Shown here piece by piece: positions 1 through 9,075 of a DNA stretch of 64,000 bases (its first letter is position 1; each line of letters begins with the position of its first letter). The stretch comes from CBDAUN01 sp965200645. GTDB taxonomy: Bacteria; Pseudomonadota; Gammaproteobacteria; Arenicellales; JAJDZL01. Below the pieces are notes generated by a model, which ran no database searches, was not told the origin of the DNA, and worked only from the letters and a program-made list of their open reading frames with translations. A program made the translations under genes and the position numbers. The stretch lies in assembly GCA_965200645.1 (NCBI GenBank), contig CBDAUN010000003.1:1116001-1180000 (forward strand), written 5' to 3'.

Positions 1-378
1 CGAATCAAGGTGATATTAGCGGTAATGGCTGCATCAGCTACCCTTGGGGTACTGTTGGGATTTTCCGTTACTATTCACATGGCTGTTGTTTTGACACTTG
101 CAACGCTCTACGGAATTCTATGCATGAGTGACTCAGCTTCAATCACAGCAGCAGTGGTTCGATCGGCAGAGCAAAAAATTCGTGGAACCACTATGGCATT
201 TCATTCCATGGTTGGATTTATTGGTGCATTTTTGGGTCCGATATTGTTTGGTGCCGTTTTGGACTTTTCTGGCACCCAAAACTCCTTTTCTTGGGGTGTC
301 GCCTTTGCGGTTGTTGCTATCGTAGCAATCATTGGTCCAGGAGCGATATTAATGCTGTCACGCAAAAACTATCCTTGA
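1..378 (+). CDS. MFS transporter, C-terminal part (cut by window edge)
   Basis: The frame is open from the first base of the window, so only the last ~125 residues of a larger protein are seen. They form about four hydrophobic helices separated by short loops. A cytoplasmic-type loop carrying Glu-Gln-Lys-Ile-Arg-Gly-Thr lies between two helices, and a Gly-rich helix (FIGAFLGPILFGAVLDFSG) is typical of the C-terminal half of major facilitator transporters. The protein ends in a short basic tail. The substrate cannot be judged from this part. A neighbouring DUF3179 gene follows after ~100 bp in the same direction, with no obvious functional link. MFS is the best fit by pattern; other polytopic carriers are not excluded. 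Confidence 0.75.
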   Translation, partial: RIKVILAVMAASATLGVLLGFSVTIHMAVVLTLATLYGILCMSDSASITAAVVRSAEQKIRGTTMAFHSMVGFIGAFLGPILFGAVLDFSGTQNSFSWGVAFAVVAIVAIIGPGAILMLSRKNYP

Positions 379-479
379 TCAAACTGAAACCATTTGCTAG
401 TTCACTTGTCAACCTATAGTAGTTGATAATGTATGAAATATTTTCGCCTTCGCATAAATTTGATTGAGGGTTCAAAAGA

Positions 480-1640
480 ATGACAAAAACAATTTTTAAT
501 TCACTGCTGGCACGGCAAGTTCAGATTGCATTACTTCTCCTAGGTGCAATGATGTTCTTTTATTCGACTCAACCAGCCGCTCTCGGTCAATCAATGCAGC
601 GACTAACCAAGGAGTGGCCGAAAACAAACTTTGAAAACAGCATTGTAGATTTCAGTGAAATTATGTCTGGAGGAGTCCCTAAGGATGGAATTCCAGCCAT
701 AGACAATCCAAAATTCATCAGCCAAGACGAAGCTTCACGCTGGCTGGCACCTCAGGAACCCGTCATTGTTTTGGATATTAGTGGTGAGGCACGAGCCTAT
801 CCGATTCAAATTCTTATCTGGCACGAAATTGTGAATGACACCGTAGGCGGCAGATACGTGTCAGTGACATTTTGTCCGTTATGCAATGCCTCAATTGTGT
901 TTGACAGAAATCTGGATGGTGAAGTCGTCGATTTTGGAACTACGGGACGCCTGCGTAAAAGTGATTTGGTTATGTATGACAGACAAACGGAGTCCTGGTG
1001 GCAGCAAATCACCGGTATTGGCCTGATCGGAGATTATGCCGGATACAGGCTTAAGCAATTACCATCCCAGATCACCTCATTTGCATCTTTTCGAGAGGCC
1101 TATCCGAATAGTAAGGTGCTTTCCCGTGATACGGGACATGGCCGCCAATACGGCTCTAACCCTTACCGCGGTTATGACAATATTAACAACACACCGTTTC
1201 TTCTGACAGACCCCGCAGACTCGCGCCTCCCAGCAATGGAGCGAGTTGTAAATGTATCAATTAACGAACGTCATCGCGTTTATCCCTTTCGTTCATTCAA
1301 ACAACAACCGGTAATCAACGATGAAATCAATGGTGTTCCAGTCGTTGTATTCAGTAAAAACGACTCTGTGTCGGCTCTTGATCAAGTCAGCATTCCCGAC
1401 TCGCGGGCTATTCCGTCGGCAACGGTGTTTAGGCGGGAAATCGATGATGGCGTATTGACCTTTGAACAACTAGACGACGGTTCGTTTTATGACTTAGAGA
1501 CTGGCTCAAAGTGGAATATTTTCGGGCAGGCAATCGAAGGTGAATTGGTTGGCGAGGAACTAAGGGATGTGCAAAATGGAATTCACTTTGCCTTTGCCTG
1601 GCTTGCGTTCCATCCGGATACCGAAATATACGGACAGTAG
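480..1640 (+). CDS. DUF3179 domain-containing exported protein
   Basis: A 386-residue protein of the DUF3179 family, whose function is not established. The N-terminus has a hydrophobic segment (about residues 13-36) ending near Ala-Leu-Gly-Gln, consistent with a signal peptide or anchor. The family core follows: a VIVLDISGEARAYPI-type strand, a His-Glu pair (His115), and the CPLCNASIVFDR block with a Cys132-x2-Cys135 pair. Further family blocks follow (a DFGTTGRLR-type segment and the SWWQQITG segment). The CxxC could bind metal or be redox active, but this is inference. The gene is convergent with citrate synthase, and a weak hairpin lies between them. No operon partner is visible. Confidence 0.85.
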   Translation: MTKTIFNSLLARQVQIALLLLGAMMFFYSTQPAALGQSMQRLTKEWPKTNFENSIVDFSEIMSGGVPKDGIPAIDNPKFISQDEASRWLAPQEPVIVLDISGEARAYPIQILIWHEIVNDTVGGRYVSVTFCPLCNASIVFDRNLDGEVVDFGTTGRLRKSDLVMYDRQTESWWQQITGIGLIGDYAGYRLKQLPSQITSFASFREAYPNSKVLSRDTGHGRQYGSNPYRGYDNINNTPFLLTDPADSRLPAMERVVNVSINERHRVYPFRSFKQQPVINDEINGVPVVVFSKNDSVSALDQVSIPDSRAIPSATVFRREIDDGVLTFEQLDDGSFYDLETGSKWNIFGQAIEGELVGEELRDVQNGIHFAFAWLAFHPDTEIYGQ

Positions 1641-1648
1641 GGATAATT

Positions 1649-1664
1649 GTAGTTATACAACTAC
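1649..1664. terminator. Weak hairpin between convergent genes
   Basis: Arms GTAGTT and AACTAC with loop ATAC form a perfect 6-bp stem in the 45-bp gap between the convergent DUF3179 and citrate synthase genes. There is no long U-tract on either side, so it could at best be a weak bidirectional terminator. Confidence 0.3.
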
Positions 1665-1685
1665 TATCTTTAAAACATTATCAGA

Positions 1686-3107
1686 CTACTGTTGATGACT
1701 GAAGCCTTGCAAGAACTTTTTGACTTTGCCCTTGAGTCTCCACTCCTGTAGTAAATCTCCTGATTGATTTAAGCGAGAGTCTATTCTTATGAAGTTTCGT
1801 TTAAGTGATCCTGAATAAAGCTGGCGTGGGCGTCCAATTTTTTGAACATCGCCTTCGTCGTGCATTTCCTTCCAGTGGGATATCCATCCCACAGTCCGAG
1901 CAATAGCAAACAGAGCTGTAAACATTTGTGTTGGAAAACCCATAGCCTTCAGGATAATTCCGGAGTAGAAGTCCACATTGGGATAAAGTTTCTTTTCGAT
2001 GAAGTATTGATCCTCCAAGGCGATTCTCTCAAGTTCTAATGCTATATCCATCAGCGGATCATTGATCCCCAATTCCTGTAGTACTTCATGGCAAGTCTTT
2101 CGCATAACGGTCGCTCGAGGGTCATGATTCTTATAGACTCTATGTCCAAACCCCATAAGCCGAAATGGATCATTCTTGTTCTTTGCTCGTTCTATGAATT
2201 TGGGAATGTTTGATTTAACTCCAATTTCTGCGAGCATTTTGAGCACCGCTTCATTCGCACCACCGTGTGCTGGCCCCCAAAGTGAAGCTATTCCAGAAGC
2301 GACACAGGCATAAGGACTGGCCCCAGAAGACCCAGCAAGTCGCACAGTTGAGGTTGATGCATTTTGTTCGTGATCCGCATGCAAGATCAAGATTCGATTG
2401 ATCGCCTTCGCCAAAATTGGATTAACTACGAACTCTTCGGTCGGCACCGCAAACATCATGCGAATTAAGTTTTCCGAATACTTTAGGTCATTCTTTGGAT
2501 AGATGAATGGTTGACCCAACGAATACTTGTACGCATATGCACCAATTGTTGGCATTTTCGCAATTAAACGATGAGCCGCGGTCATTCGTTCTCTTGGCTC
2601 ACTCAAATTTGTAGTTTCATGATAGAAAGCTGACAGTGCGCCGACTACACCAACCATCACTGCCATCGGGTGTGCTGACCGCTTGAATCCTCTATAAAAC
2701 GAAACCAGCTGTTCATGCAACATCGTATGGTGGGTGATATCCTGGTCGAATGCCTCCTTTTGCTCCTTTGACGGCAAGTGATTGTGCAGCAGTAGATAGC
2801 AAACATCTAGATAGTCTGTTTCTTCGACCAACTGCTCAATGGGATAACCTCCATGCAGTAATACACCTTTATCCCCGTCAATGAACGTGATCTTTGACTG
2901 ACACGAACCGGTAGATGTAAATCCAGGATCAAACGTGAACATGCCAGTTCGAGCATAGAGTGTTCTAATGTCAATGACACTTGGGCCGATGGTACCGTTT
3001 AGTATTGGAAACTCATAAGACTTGCCGGTACGATTGTCAACGACAGTGACACTGTCTCGTGAGACCGGTTTATTGGATTTGGGTTTCGCAGTTGTTTGGA
3101 TGCTCAT
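1686..3107 (-). CDS. gltA: Citrate synthase
   Basis: Condenses acetyl-CoA and oxaloacetate to citrate, the first step of the TCA cycle, in the cytoplasm. The 473-residue product shows the standard signatures: the LHADHEQNAS segment, HGGANEAVLKML around one active-site His, GFGHRVYKNHDPRA around the second, and the DFYSG segment with the downstream conserved Arg region. It is roughly 40 residues longer than the usual ~430, mainly from a basic, low-complexity N-terminal tail of about 20 residues (TTAKPKSNKPVSRDS). The start is ATG at 3107, with an AAGGAG-like stretch (CAAGGAGCACAACAGG) upstream. It stands alone, diverging from a MATE gene across 297 bp that holds no other visible gene. Confidence 0.97.
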   Translation of the reverse strand: MSIQTTAKPKSNKPVSRDSVTVVDNRTGKSYEFPILNGTIGPSVIDIRTLYARTGMFTFDPGFTSTGSCQSKITFIDGDKGVLLHGGYPIEQLVEETDYLDVCYLLLHNHLPSKEQKEAFDQDITHHTMLHEQLVSFYRGFKRSAHPMAVMVGVVGALSAFYHETTNLSEPRERMTAAHRLIAKMPTIGAYAYKYSLGQPFIYPKNDLKYSENLIRMMFAVPTEEFVVNPILAKAINRILILHADHEQNASTSTVRLAGSSGASPYACVASGIASLWGPAHGGANEAVLKMLAEIGVKSNIPKFIERAKNKNDPFRLMGFGHRVYKNHDPRATVMRKTCHEVLQELGINDPLMDIALELERIALEDQYFIEKKLYPNVDFYSGIILKAMGFPTQMFTALFAIARTVGWISHWKEMHDEGDVQKIGRPRQLYSGSLKRNFIRIDSRLNQSGDLLQEWRLKGKVKKFLQGFSHQQ

Positions 3108-3404
3108 CCTGTTGTGCTCCTTGGGATACTAGTAATGCTGAGAAACTGAAGGATTAAGTGCGATTCGGATAATGTCGTTTCTACAAATATAGGTTGGCAA
3201 AGGTATTACATTCCTAGCGACCGCTATCTTCCTGTAATTCCATTTCTACTTTGTCAAAGTCATTTTATTGATTTACTCGGATTCGTGCAAACTCAAAGTT
3301 ATATTCAAACTCCGTGCCATTTAAACCAATTTGCAAAGGTTAAAATAGGTGCTTCCCCAGTGTGCGGTGTTTGAGCACGTTAGCCTTTCAATAAAGATGA
3401 GTTC

Positions 3405-4733
3405 ATGAAACTCGATATTCCAGAAACCAAGAGCATTTTAAGTCTTGCGTGGCCAGTCATGCTGTCACGGGCCGGAGCCTTCGTCATAATCACGATAGAC
3501 ACTGCAATGTGTGGTCGTTACAGCACCCATGAACTGGCATTTTACGGAATAGCTAGCGCTCCATTAATTCCTGCCCTACTCATTGGAATCGGTATGCTGC
3601 TTGGGGTTGCCCTACTTACCGCAAGAGCAGACGGCGCGAATCAATGCGGTGCCTGCGGACAGGTATGGCGAATCGGACTTATCCATGCGCTAATCCTGGG
3701 AATTATCACTGGAATTCTCCTTCAATTTGGAGAACAAATTCTGTTGTTGGGAGGCCAGACTGAACTGCTCGCCGAAGGTGGTGGCGAAGTCTTGAAAATG
3801 CACGGACTGGGTATGGCCGGATTGTTGTGTGTCATTGCTACTACATTATTTCTTGAAGGACTTCAACGACCGGTTCCGGGAATGATCGTTATGCTAGGTG
3901 CGAATATTTTGAACATCTTTTTGAACTGGATGTTTATTTTCGGCAATCTCGGCGTCCCAGAGTTGGGAGCACAAGGCGCTGCACTGGCTACATCTATTGT
4001 CAGATGGCTTTCCTTTTTCGCTTTGGCTGGATATGTGTTGTATTCCGTTGACAAAGTAAAGTATGGATTGATCAATCGAATTCCAAAGGCAACCATGATG
4101 CAGTTATCCAAACGCCTTCGGCAACTCGGATATCCTGCAGCAATCGCTCACTTTATGGAGAGTACTTCGTTTTCAGTGATGACATTATTTGCTGGGATTA
4201 TGGGTGTCCTGCAAACTGCGGCTTGGTCTGCTGCAATGCAGCTGATCGCCTTGGCCTTTATGTTTGCTCTAGGTTTCAGCATGGCGGCTAGCGTCAGAGT
4301 AGCTAATCATACCGGACAGCGAAATTTCAAAAATATCCCAAGTGCAGGTTGGATTGCTGTTGCCTTAGGAACATTTGTCATGCTCGTTATCGGTGCAATG
4401 TATTTGGCTCAGCCTGAATTCTTTGCCAGAATTTACAGTGACGATTCGCAGGTGGTTGTGGCCACTGCGGCTTTGATTGTGATAACCGCCTTTGTCATGG
4501 TACCTGATGGGATGCAGGCAGTACTTGTCGGTGCACTTAGGGGTCTACAGGACATGTGGTTCATCACATTATCGATGTTCATTTCCTGGGGAGTTGTGAT
4601 GATTCCGATCGCGTATTTTGCAGGAATCAAACTAAACGGTGGTCCAGAGGCCCTGATGATTTCCGTAGGCATTGGAGCAATGGTGGCTGTTTGTATGTTA
4701 GGTGCTAGATTTAAGCAAAAAAGTAAAATTTAA
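3405..4733 (+). CDS. MATE family efflux transporter
   Basis: A 442-residue inner-membrane protein with about twelve hydrophobic helices arranged in two related halves. This length and layout match multidrug and toxic compound extrusion antiporters, which export cationic drugs or metabolites using Na+ or H+ gradients. The N-terminal ILSLAWPVMLSRAG segment and the LFLEGLQRP block in the first half are family features. The C-terminal half begins near residue 235 with a PAAIAHFMESTSF-type segment. The substrate cannot be deduced. It is divergent from gltA and stands alone. The ATG at 3405 has only a weak Shine-Dalgarno sequence, but it opens directly on the first family segment. Confidence 0.9.
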   Translation: MKLDIPETKSILSLAWPVMLSRAGAFVIITIDTAMCGRYSTHELAFYGIASAPLIPALLIGIGMLLGVALLTARADGANQCGACGQVWRIGLIHALILGIITGILLQFGEQILLLGGQTELLAEGGGEVLKMHGLGMAGLLCVIATTLFLEGLQRPVPGMIVMLGANILNIFLNWMFIFGNLGVPELGAQGAALATSIVRWLSFFALAGYVLYSVDKVKYGLINRIPKATMMQLSKRLRQLGYPAAIAHFMESTSFSVMTLFAGIMGVLQTAAWSAAMQLIALAFMFALGFSMAASVRVANHTGQRNFKNIPSAGWIAVALGTFVMLVIGAMYLAQPEFFARIYSDDSQVVVATAALIVITAFVMVPDGMQAVLVGALRGLQDMWFITLSMFISWGVVMIPIAYFAGIKLNGGPEALMISVGIGAMVAVCMLGARFKQKSKI

Positions 4734-4760
4734 TTTAACGGGCAGTCAAGACAGACTTAG

Positions 4761-4937
4761 ATGCCACTAGCTAGTTGGATGATAAACAAGACCGATTTTT
4801 CTAAAGTTGGACTGAGACCAGAACAGGTAAAGCATTTGCAAGCGACTGACAAATTGTCGCAATTCCGTGGTCCGGCAAACCACACTATTTTGCCGCCATG
4901 CGCTGTCGATTTACTGCATAGAATAATTGGAGTGTAG
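4761..4937 (+). CDS. Possible small ORF, 58 aa, unrecognised
   Basis: An ATG-initiated frame of 58 codons fills most of the 271-bp gap between the MATE gene and the hydrolase gene. The predicted peptide is mixed in composition, without transmembrane or low-complexity character, and has a single Cys and a PP-Cys motif near its end. No convincing ribosome binding site precedes the ATG. It could be a real small protein, a remnant of a longer gene, or chance. It is listed because the composition looks protein-like and the gap is otherwise empty. Confidence 0.25.
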   Translation: MPLASWMINKTDFSKVGLRPEQVKHLQATDKLSQFRGPANHTILPPCAVDLLHRIIGV

Positions 4938-5004
4938 ACTTCACCAACATTGGTAAATTCTTATTTCAATACAATAAAATTTCCAACCTAAATTTGGAAC
5001 GACC

Positions 5005-5871
5005 ATGAGTAGCTATATGAAGGAAATAACAATTTGTTCAAAGAAACTTGAGCTGGCGGCGCTTACTTGGGGCGACGAGAACGCGAACCCTGTTATCGCA
5101 CTTCACGGCTGGTTGGACAATGCAGCCAGTTTTGTACCTCTGGCAAAACAGATAAAAAATATGTACTTTGTGTCCTTAGACCTACCGGGTCACGGAAAGT
5201 CCGAACATCACACAGGTTGTAACTATCACATCATCGACTATGCATCTGACGTGCTGTTTGCAGCCGAAGCGCTCGGGTTTAAAAAGTTTTCTCTTCTAGG
5301 ACACTCCTTGGGAGCAATAATCTCCTGCATGATTGCAGCCGGTGTTCCCGACCGTATCAATCGAATCGCATTAATCGACTGTATGGGACCCGTTTCCTCA
5401 TATCCCAAATACTTTCAAAAGCGCTACCAAGATCACTTCAAATATTTGTCAACACGCACCGGGAAAAAGAAAGTGTACAAATCGATAAAAAAAGCTGCTA
5501 AAGCCCGATACGGTGCCAGGTCTATCGATAAAATGCAATACAAATCCGCAAAATTACTCGTCGAGCGTGCTTTAGTTGAAACTAATGGAGGCTATACATG
5601 GCGTTCCGACCCGGACCTCAATGTTCCGAGCCCTATGTTTTGGACCGAACCTTACGTACTTGAGATGATAAAACTTATCGAATGTGAGACTCTATTCATT
5701 AAGCCAGACGATGGCTATATGAAACATTATTACCGAAACCCGAAGCGTGAGAAGGCATTGCAGAATTTGGAAATTTTGAAAATTCCCGGACGTCACCATA
5801 TTCACTTAGATGACCCAAAACATGTCGCACCATACTTACAATCATTCTTTGACCGCGGCGTTAGTCACTAA
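5005..5871 (+). CDS. Alpha/beta hydrolase
   Basis: A 288-residue single-domain hydrolase of the alpha/beta fold (Abhydrolase_1 type, resembling the serine hydrolase-like/MEST group). The oxyanion-hole segment is ALHGWLDNAASF, followed by DLPGHGKS and the nucleophile elbow GHSLGA with Ser101 as candidate nucleophile. A His near the end (GRHHIHLDDP) would complete the triad. The middle (about residues 130-190) is a Lys-rich lid. There is no signal peptide, so it is probably cytoplasmic. The substrate is unknown; esters or epoxides are typical of the group. It sits between MATE and a small membrane protein gene, all on the plus strand, without tight coupling. Confidence 0.88.
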   Translation: MSSYMKEITICSKKLELAALTWGDENANPVIALHGWLDNAASFVPLAKQIKNMYFVSLDLPGHGKSEHHTGCNYHIIDYASDVLFAAEALGFKKFSLLGHSLGAIISCMIAAGVPDRINRIALIDCMGPVSSYPKYFQKRYQDHFKYLSTRTGKKKVYKSIKKAAKARYGARSIDKMQYKSAKLLVERALVETNGGYTWRSDPDLNVPSPMFWTEPYVLEMIKLIECETLFIKPDDGYMKHYYRNPKREKALQNLEILKIPGRHHIHLDDPKHVAPYLQSFFDRGVSH

Positions 5872-5951
5872 ATTGCTACTGCTACAGTTAATATCTGATG
5901 TAATTGACTTGCATACTGTAAAATTTGAGTCACCAATGGAGTTTTACCTTA

Positions 5952-6098
5952 ATGTTGGAGTCTTTAAAACATCGTTTTAAGAATAACAAGCTGGTATCGC
6001 TAATCGCCGGAGGTGCGTTCCTTTTCTTTTTGATCAAGGGGATAATTTGGTTGATTATTTTCGCCTTGGCAGGATGGGGGCTTATGTCAATCGATTGA
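5952..6098 (+). CDS. Small single-span membrane protein, 48 aa
   Basis: An ATG frame of 48 codons in the 353-bp gap between the hydrolase and DUF1820 genes. The peptide has a basic N-terminus (LKHRFKNNK) and one long hydrophobic segment from about residue 15 to 45, with a Trp-rich end and a C-terminal Ser-Ile-Asp. This is a positive-inside single-pass layout, so the N-terminus is predicted to be cytoplasmic. The composition and clean start argue for a real gene, although the Shine-Dalgarno sequence is weak. No family is recognised and the function is unknown. The remainder of the gap shows nothing. Confidence 0.55.
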   Translation: MLESLKHRFKNNKLVSLIAGGAFLFFLIKGIIWLIIFALAGWGLMSID

Positions 6099-6224
6099 TC
6101 GTTGGCAGAAATTATTGTACTCATTCACCCTAACTGCTTTGGCTACAAGTTCAGCCTTGCAAGAGCAAAACTAAACTTACATTTAACCTTTGTTACTTTT
6201 AAATTTGGATTTACATAACCCAAA

Positions 6225-6569
6225 ATGCCATCAAGCAAGAAAAAAATGTACCGCATCATCTTTCAAGGTTCTTCAAAAATGTATGAACTGTATGCCCGTT
6301 CGATAACGCAAAGTGACATGTACGCCTTTATTGAAGTACGTGACTTAGTATTTGGCGAACAGTCGAAACTTGTCGTAAATCCTGGTGAAGAACAACTTCG
6401 AAGTCAGTTTGAAGGTGTCAGTTGCACCTATATTCCAATGCACTCGGTAGTTCGAGTGGATGAAGTAGAAAAGGAAGGGGCGGCGAAAGTGGTGTCAGTG
6501 TCGGATCGAGGTGCAGTAGCGCAATTTCCAATACCATTCACCCCGCCAGAGGGTAAATCTAAGGATTAA
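6225..6569 (+). CDS. DUF1820 family protein
   Basis: A 114-residue cytoplasmic protein matching the DUF1820 family by its order of blocks: YRIIFQ near the start, VYELYAR-like and FIEVRDLVFGE segments, a VNPGEEQLRSQFEGV stretch, then the TYIPMHSVVRVDEVEKEG block. The function is unknown; it is a gammaproteobacterial marker family. The C-terminal ~25 residues are a Pro-rich tail. The gene is convergent with zapG, and both stop codons share the four bases TTAA at 6566-6569, so the two transcripts must overlap at their ends. Confidence 0.88.
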   Translation: MPSSKKKMYRIIFQGSSKMYELYARSITQSDMYAFIEVRDLVFGEQSKLVVNPGEEQLRSQFEGVSCTYIPMHSVVRVDEVEKEGAAKVVSVSDRGAVAQFPIPFTPPEGKSKD

Positions 6570-6988
6570 ATCTCCTTATCAGTTTCCCTTTCAGTCCCTC
6601 CCAGTTCAGACATCGGGATCACGGGCTCTTGCCATTTTGATTCGGACATCTGATCTGTTAATTCTCGTATATTTGGCGACAGCACCTCCAGAACTTCTCC
6701 ATCTTCTGACCGGCACAATAAGGTCACTCCCGAAGCCATCGCCGTATAAAGTTTCCTTTGACTCTCATTGACTTCGTCGAGCACTGTTGCTGCTTCAACA
6801 AAGTGTTCTCGCACTTTTTTGCGGTAGTCTAAATACTCGGACTGTAGGTTCTTGTGTTCCGAACGGAGCTCATCGTACTTGACCTGAGTATCCGACTTCT
6901 TGTAGATTTGGGATGCAAAAAGGCATGCCACCAATACACCTGCGGCGAACCCGACAACTAGGTACATCCAAGTGTCTACCATAGGCAT
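6566..6988 (-). CDS. zapG: YhcB/ZapG family (DUF1043) cell-division-associated membrane protein
   Basis: A 140-residue inner-membrane protein with one N-terminal helix (about residues 7-27), a coiled-coil stretch (about 30-75, rich in Glu, Lys, Tyr and Asn), and a C-terminal tail ending in acidic residues. This layout and the HFVEAATVLDEVNESQRKLY block match DUF1043/YhcB. In E. coli that protein affects envelope growth and division and interacts with divisome and elongasome parts. The C-terminal conserved segment (CRSEDGEVLEVLSPN region) is also family-like. It is transcribed toward DUF1820 and shares a TTAA stop with it. The name zapG follows the E. coli homologue; the role here is inferred. 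Confidence 0.85.
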   Translation of the reverse strand: MPMVDTWMYLVVGFAAGVLVACLFASQIYKKSDTQVKYDELRSEHKNLQSEYLDYRKKVREHFVEAATVLDEVNESQRKLYTAMASGVTLLCRSEDGEVLEVLSPNIRELTDQMSESKWQEPVIPMSELGGTERETDKEI

Positions 6989-7099
6989 AAAACATTTTTT
7001 GTGAGAGACACCAGCATTTTTAAGCGTAGTGTCTGGCGGTTAGCAATATCTTTAATAAGTTACGGACGGACCATCCTGCTTTGCGAAACTTTAGACTAA

Positions 7100-9058
7100 C
7101 TAAACGGTACAGCCGTCGCGCGACATACCAACGGGCTCGTCCTGCGAGTATTTGATCAACTGTGCGTATGGTTCTTTCCAAAGTGTCCACTCACCAGTCT
7201 CGCGATCAAACTTGGAATTGACAAAGCACTTCCAGTCCTCGTCGTTGATGTGCAAATAATCCATCCTGTAGTAATAACCCGGATAGCGTGTTTCTTCACG
7301 AAATTGAATATGTTTCATGTGAGCAAATGCTGCAATGAGACGATGATAATTTTCCCAAGCCCTTAGCAATTCATGCAAGTCCTTGGCTCTCATCTTCAGT
7401 GAATCTTCGCGAAGCATTTCCAATTTCTTTTCTGCAATTTCCAGCATTTTGCCATTGGTTTGATACCAGGTCGATACGCCTGCAACGTATTCGTCCATAA
7501 TTTTCTGCAATCTAAACTGAAACATTTTCGGAGTGATATAGTGTGGATTGATATCAATCGCGGTAGTGTAGTTCTTGTGCTCAAGAAATGTTCTTACCGG
7601 TCGATAAATCTCTTCAACAATTTCTTCAACTGTACGGCCAAGTTCCGGCGTCCAGTCAGCATTGTCCAGTGCAAACTTTACCATTGCCTTGGCTGCTATT
7701 CTGCCTTCAGCGTGCGAGCCAGAAGAAAACTTATGTCCAGACGCACCCACACCATCACCGGAAGTGAACAATCCCTTGACGGTAGTCATTCTGTTGTAAC
7801 CCCAGTGATAGTTATCCGGAGTGCCAGGCAAGTCATCGGGACCAGAACACCAGATTCCCGCACAACCTGCGTGTGAACCAAGCAAGTACGGTTCAGTAGG
7901 CATCAACTCCGACATTTCTTTATCGGGTTCAATGTTTTCTCCCGCCCATACACCACACTGACCGATTGTCATATCTAGAAAATCCTCCCACGCCTCAGCT
8001 TCAAGATGCTTAATCTCTCTGGGAGTCATAGATTCGGCGAGTTTTGCCATTGCGGTAGGTGTATCCATAAAGATTGGACCTCGACCTTCGCGCATTTCCT
8101 TCATCATCAAATGGTTGCGCAGGCAGGTCCCCATCTTTGGACCGTTGGCATAGGCATCATAGCCATGATCGACCAGAATGTCAGCATTCTTCTCTTGATA
8201 GTCCTCGCCAAAGGCATTCATCGCCTTTGCCTTAAACAGTAAGAACCAGGCACCAACAGGTCCATATCCATCCTTAAATCGTGCCGGAACAAAACGGTTT
8301 TCCATCAGCGTCAGAACCGCACCGCATTCAGCTGCCATTGAATAGGTTGATCCCGCATTCCAGACTGGATACCAGGCACGTCCGGTACCTTCGCCTACCG
8401 AACGTGGGCGAAATACATTAACCGCTCCTCCGGCAGCCAGCAGACAGCACTTAAATTTGTAGATATAGATTTTGTGATCGCGAACGCTAAATCCAGCAGC
8501 ACCACAGACACGAGTTGGATCGTTGGCGTCAGTAATCAAGCGGACGATAAAGACTCTTTCGGTAATGTTTTCAACACCCAAAGCCTTCTTTGCGGCTTCA
8601 GCCACAATCCACTTATAAGATTCACCATTAATCATAATTTGCCAACGGCCGGAACGTACTGGTTTGCCGCCTTCGGTGAGTTTTTTGCCTTCGTCTCCGG
8701 ATTGTTTCCAGATTGGTAGACCCCACTCTTCAAAGTTATGCACCGAATCATCGACATGACGACCGACGTCGTAAACCAGGTCTTCACGTACTATGCCCAT
8801 CAAGTCGCCGCGAACATAACGAACATACTCTGCCGGGTCATTTTCGCCCATGTAGGTGTTGATAGCAGATAGTCCTTGAGCTACAGCTCCAGAGCGGTCC
8901 ATTGCTGCCTTGTCAACCAGCTTTATACGAAGATTTTTCCCTTCTGCCCACTGCATGATCTCGAATGCAGCACCACATGCTGACATACCGCCACCGATAA
9001 CCAGAATATCGACTTCTTCTTCGATAATTTCCGGATTTCCAAATTCAAATTCTGCCAT
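7100..9058 (-). CDS. aprA: Adenylylsulfate reductase, alpha subunit
   Basis: FAD-containing catalytic subunit of dissimilatory APS reductase (652 residues, normal for the family). In sulfur oxidisers it runs in reverse, joining sulfite and AMP to APS in the cytoplasm and passing electrons through AprB. The N-terminus has the Rossmann FAD motif DILVIGGGMSACGAAFE. Further blocks are DRSGAVAQGLSAINTY, AGGAVNVFRPRSVGEGTGR, and the C-terminal segment with paired Trp and Tyr near the AprB contact. The ATG at 9058 follows a GAGG Shine-Dalgarno sequence, 17 bp after aprB, so the two are co-transcribed as aprBA. No aprM, qmoABC, sat or dsr genes are beside it, so the membrane electron acceptor must be encoded elsewhere. 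Confidence 0.97.
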   Translation of the reverse strand: MAEFEFGNPEIIEEEVDILVIGGGMSACGAAFEIMQWAEGKNLRIKLVDKAAMDRSGAVAQGLSAINTYMGENDPAEYVRYVRGDLMGIVREDLVYDVGRHVDDSVHNFEEWGLPIWKQSGDEGKKLTEGGKPVRSGRWQIMINGESYKWIVAEAAKKALGVENITERVFIVRLITDANDPTRVCGAAGFSVRDHKIYIYKFKCCLLAAGGAVNVFRPRSVGEGTGRAWYPVWNAGSTYSMAAECGAVLTLMENRFVPARFKDGYGPVGAWFLLFKAKAMNAFGEDYQEKNADILVDHGYDAYANGPKMGTCLRNHLMMKEMREGRGPIFMDTPTAMAKLAESMTPREIKHLEAEAWEDFLDMTIGQCGVWAGENIEPDKEMSELMPTEPYLLGSHAGCAGIWCSGPDDLPGTPDNYHWGYNRMTTVKGLFTSGDGVGASGHKFSSGSHAEGRIAAKAMVKFALDNADWTPELGRTVEEIVEEIYRPVRTFLEHKNYTTAIDINPHYITPKMFQFRLQKIMDEYVAGVSTWYQTNGKMLEIAEKKLEMLREDSLKMRAKDLHELLRAWENYHRLIAAFAHMKHIQFREETRYPGYYYRMDYLHINDEDWKCFVNSKFDRETGEWTLWKEPYAQLIKYSQDEPVGMSRDGCTV

Positions 9059-9075
9059 TGCCGAACCTCTTTGGT

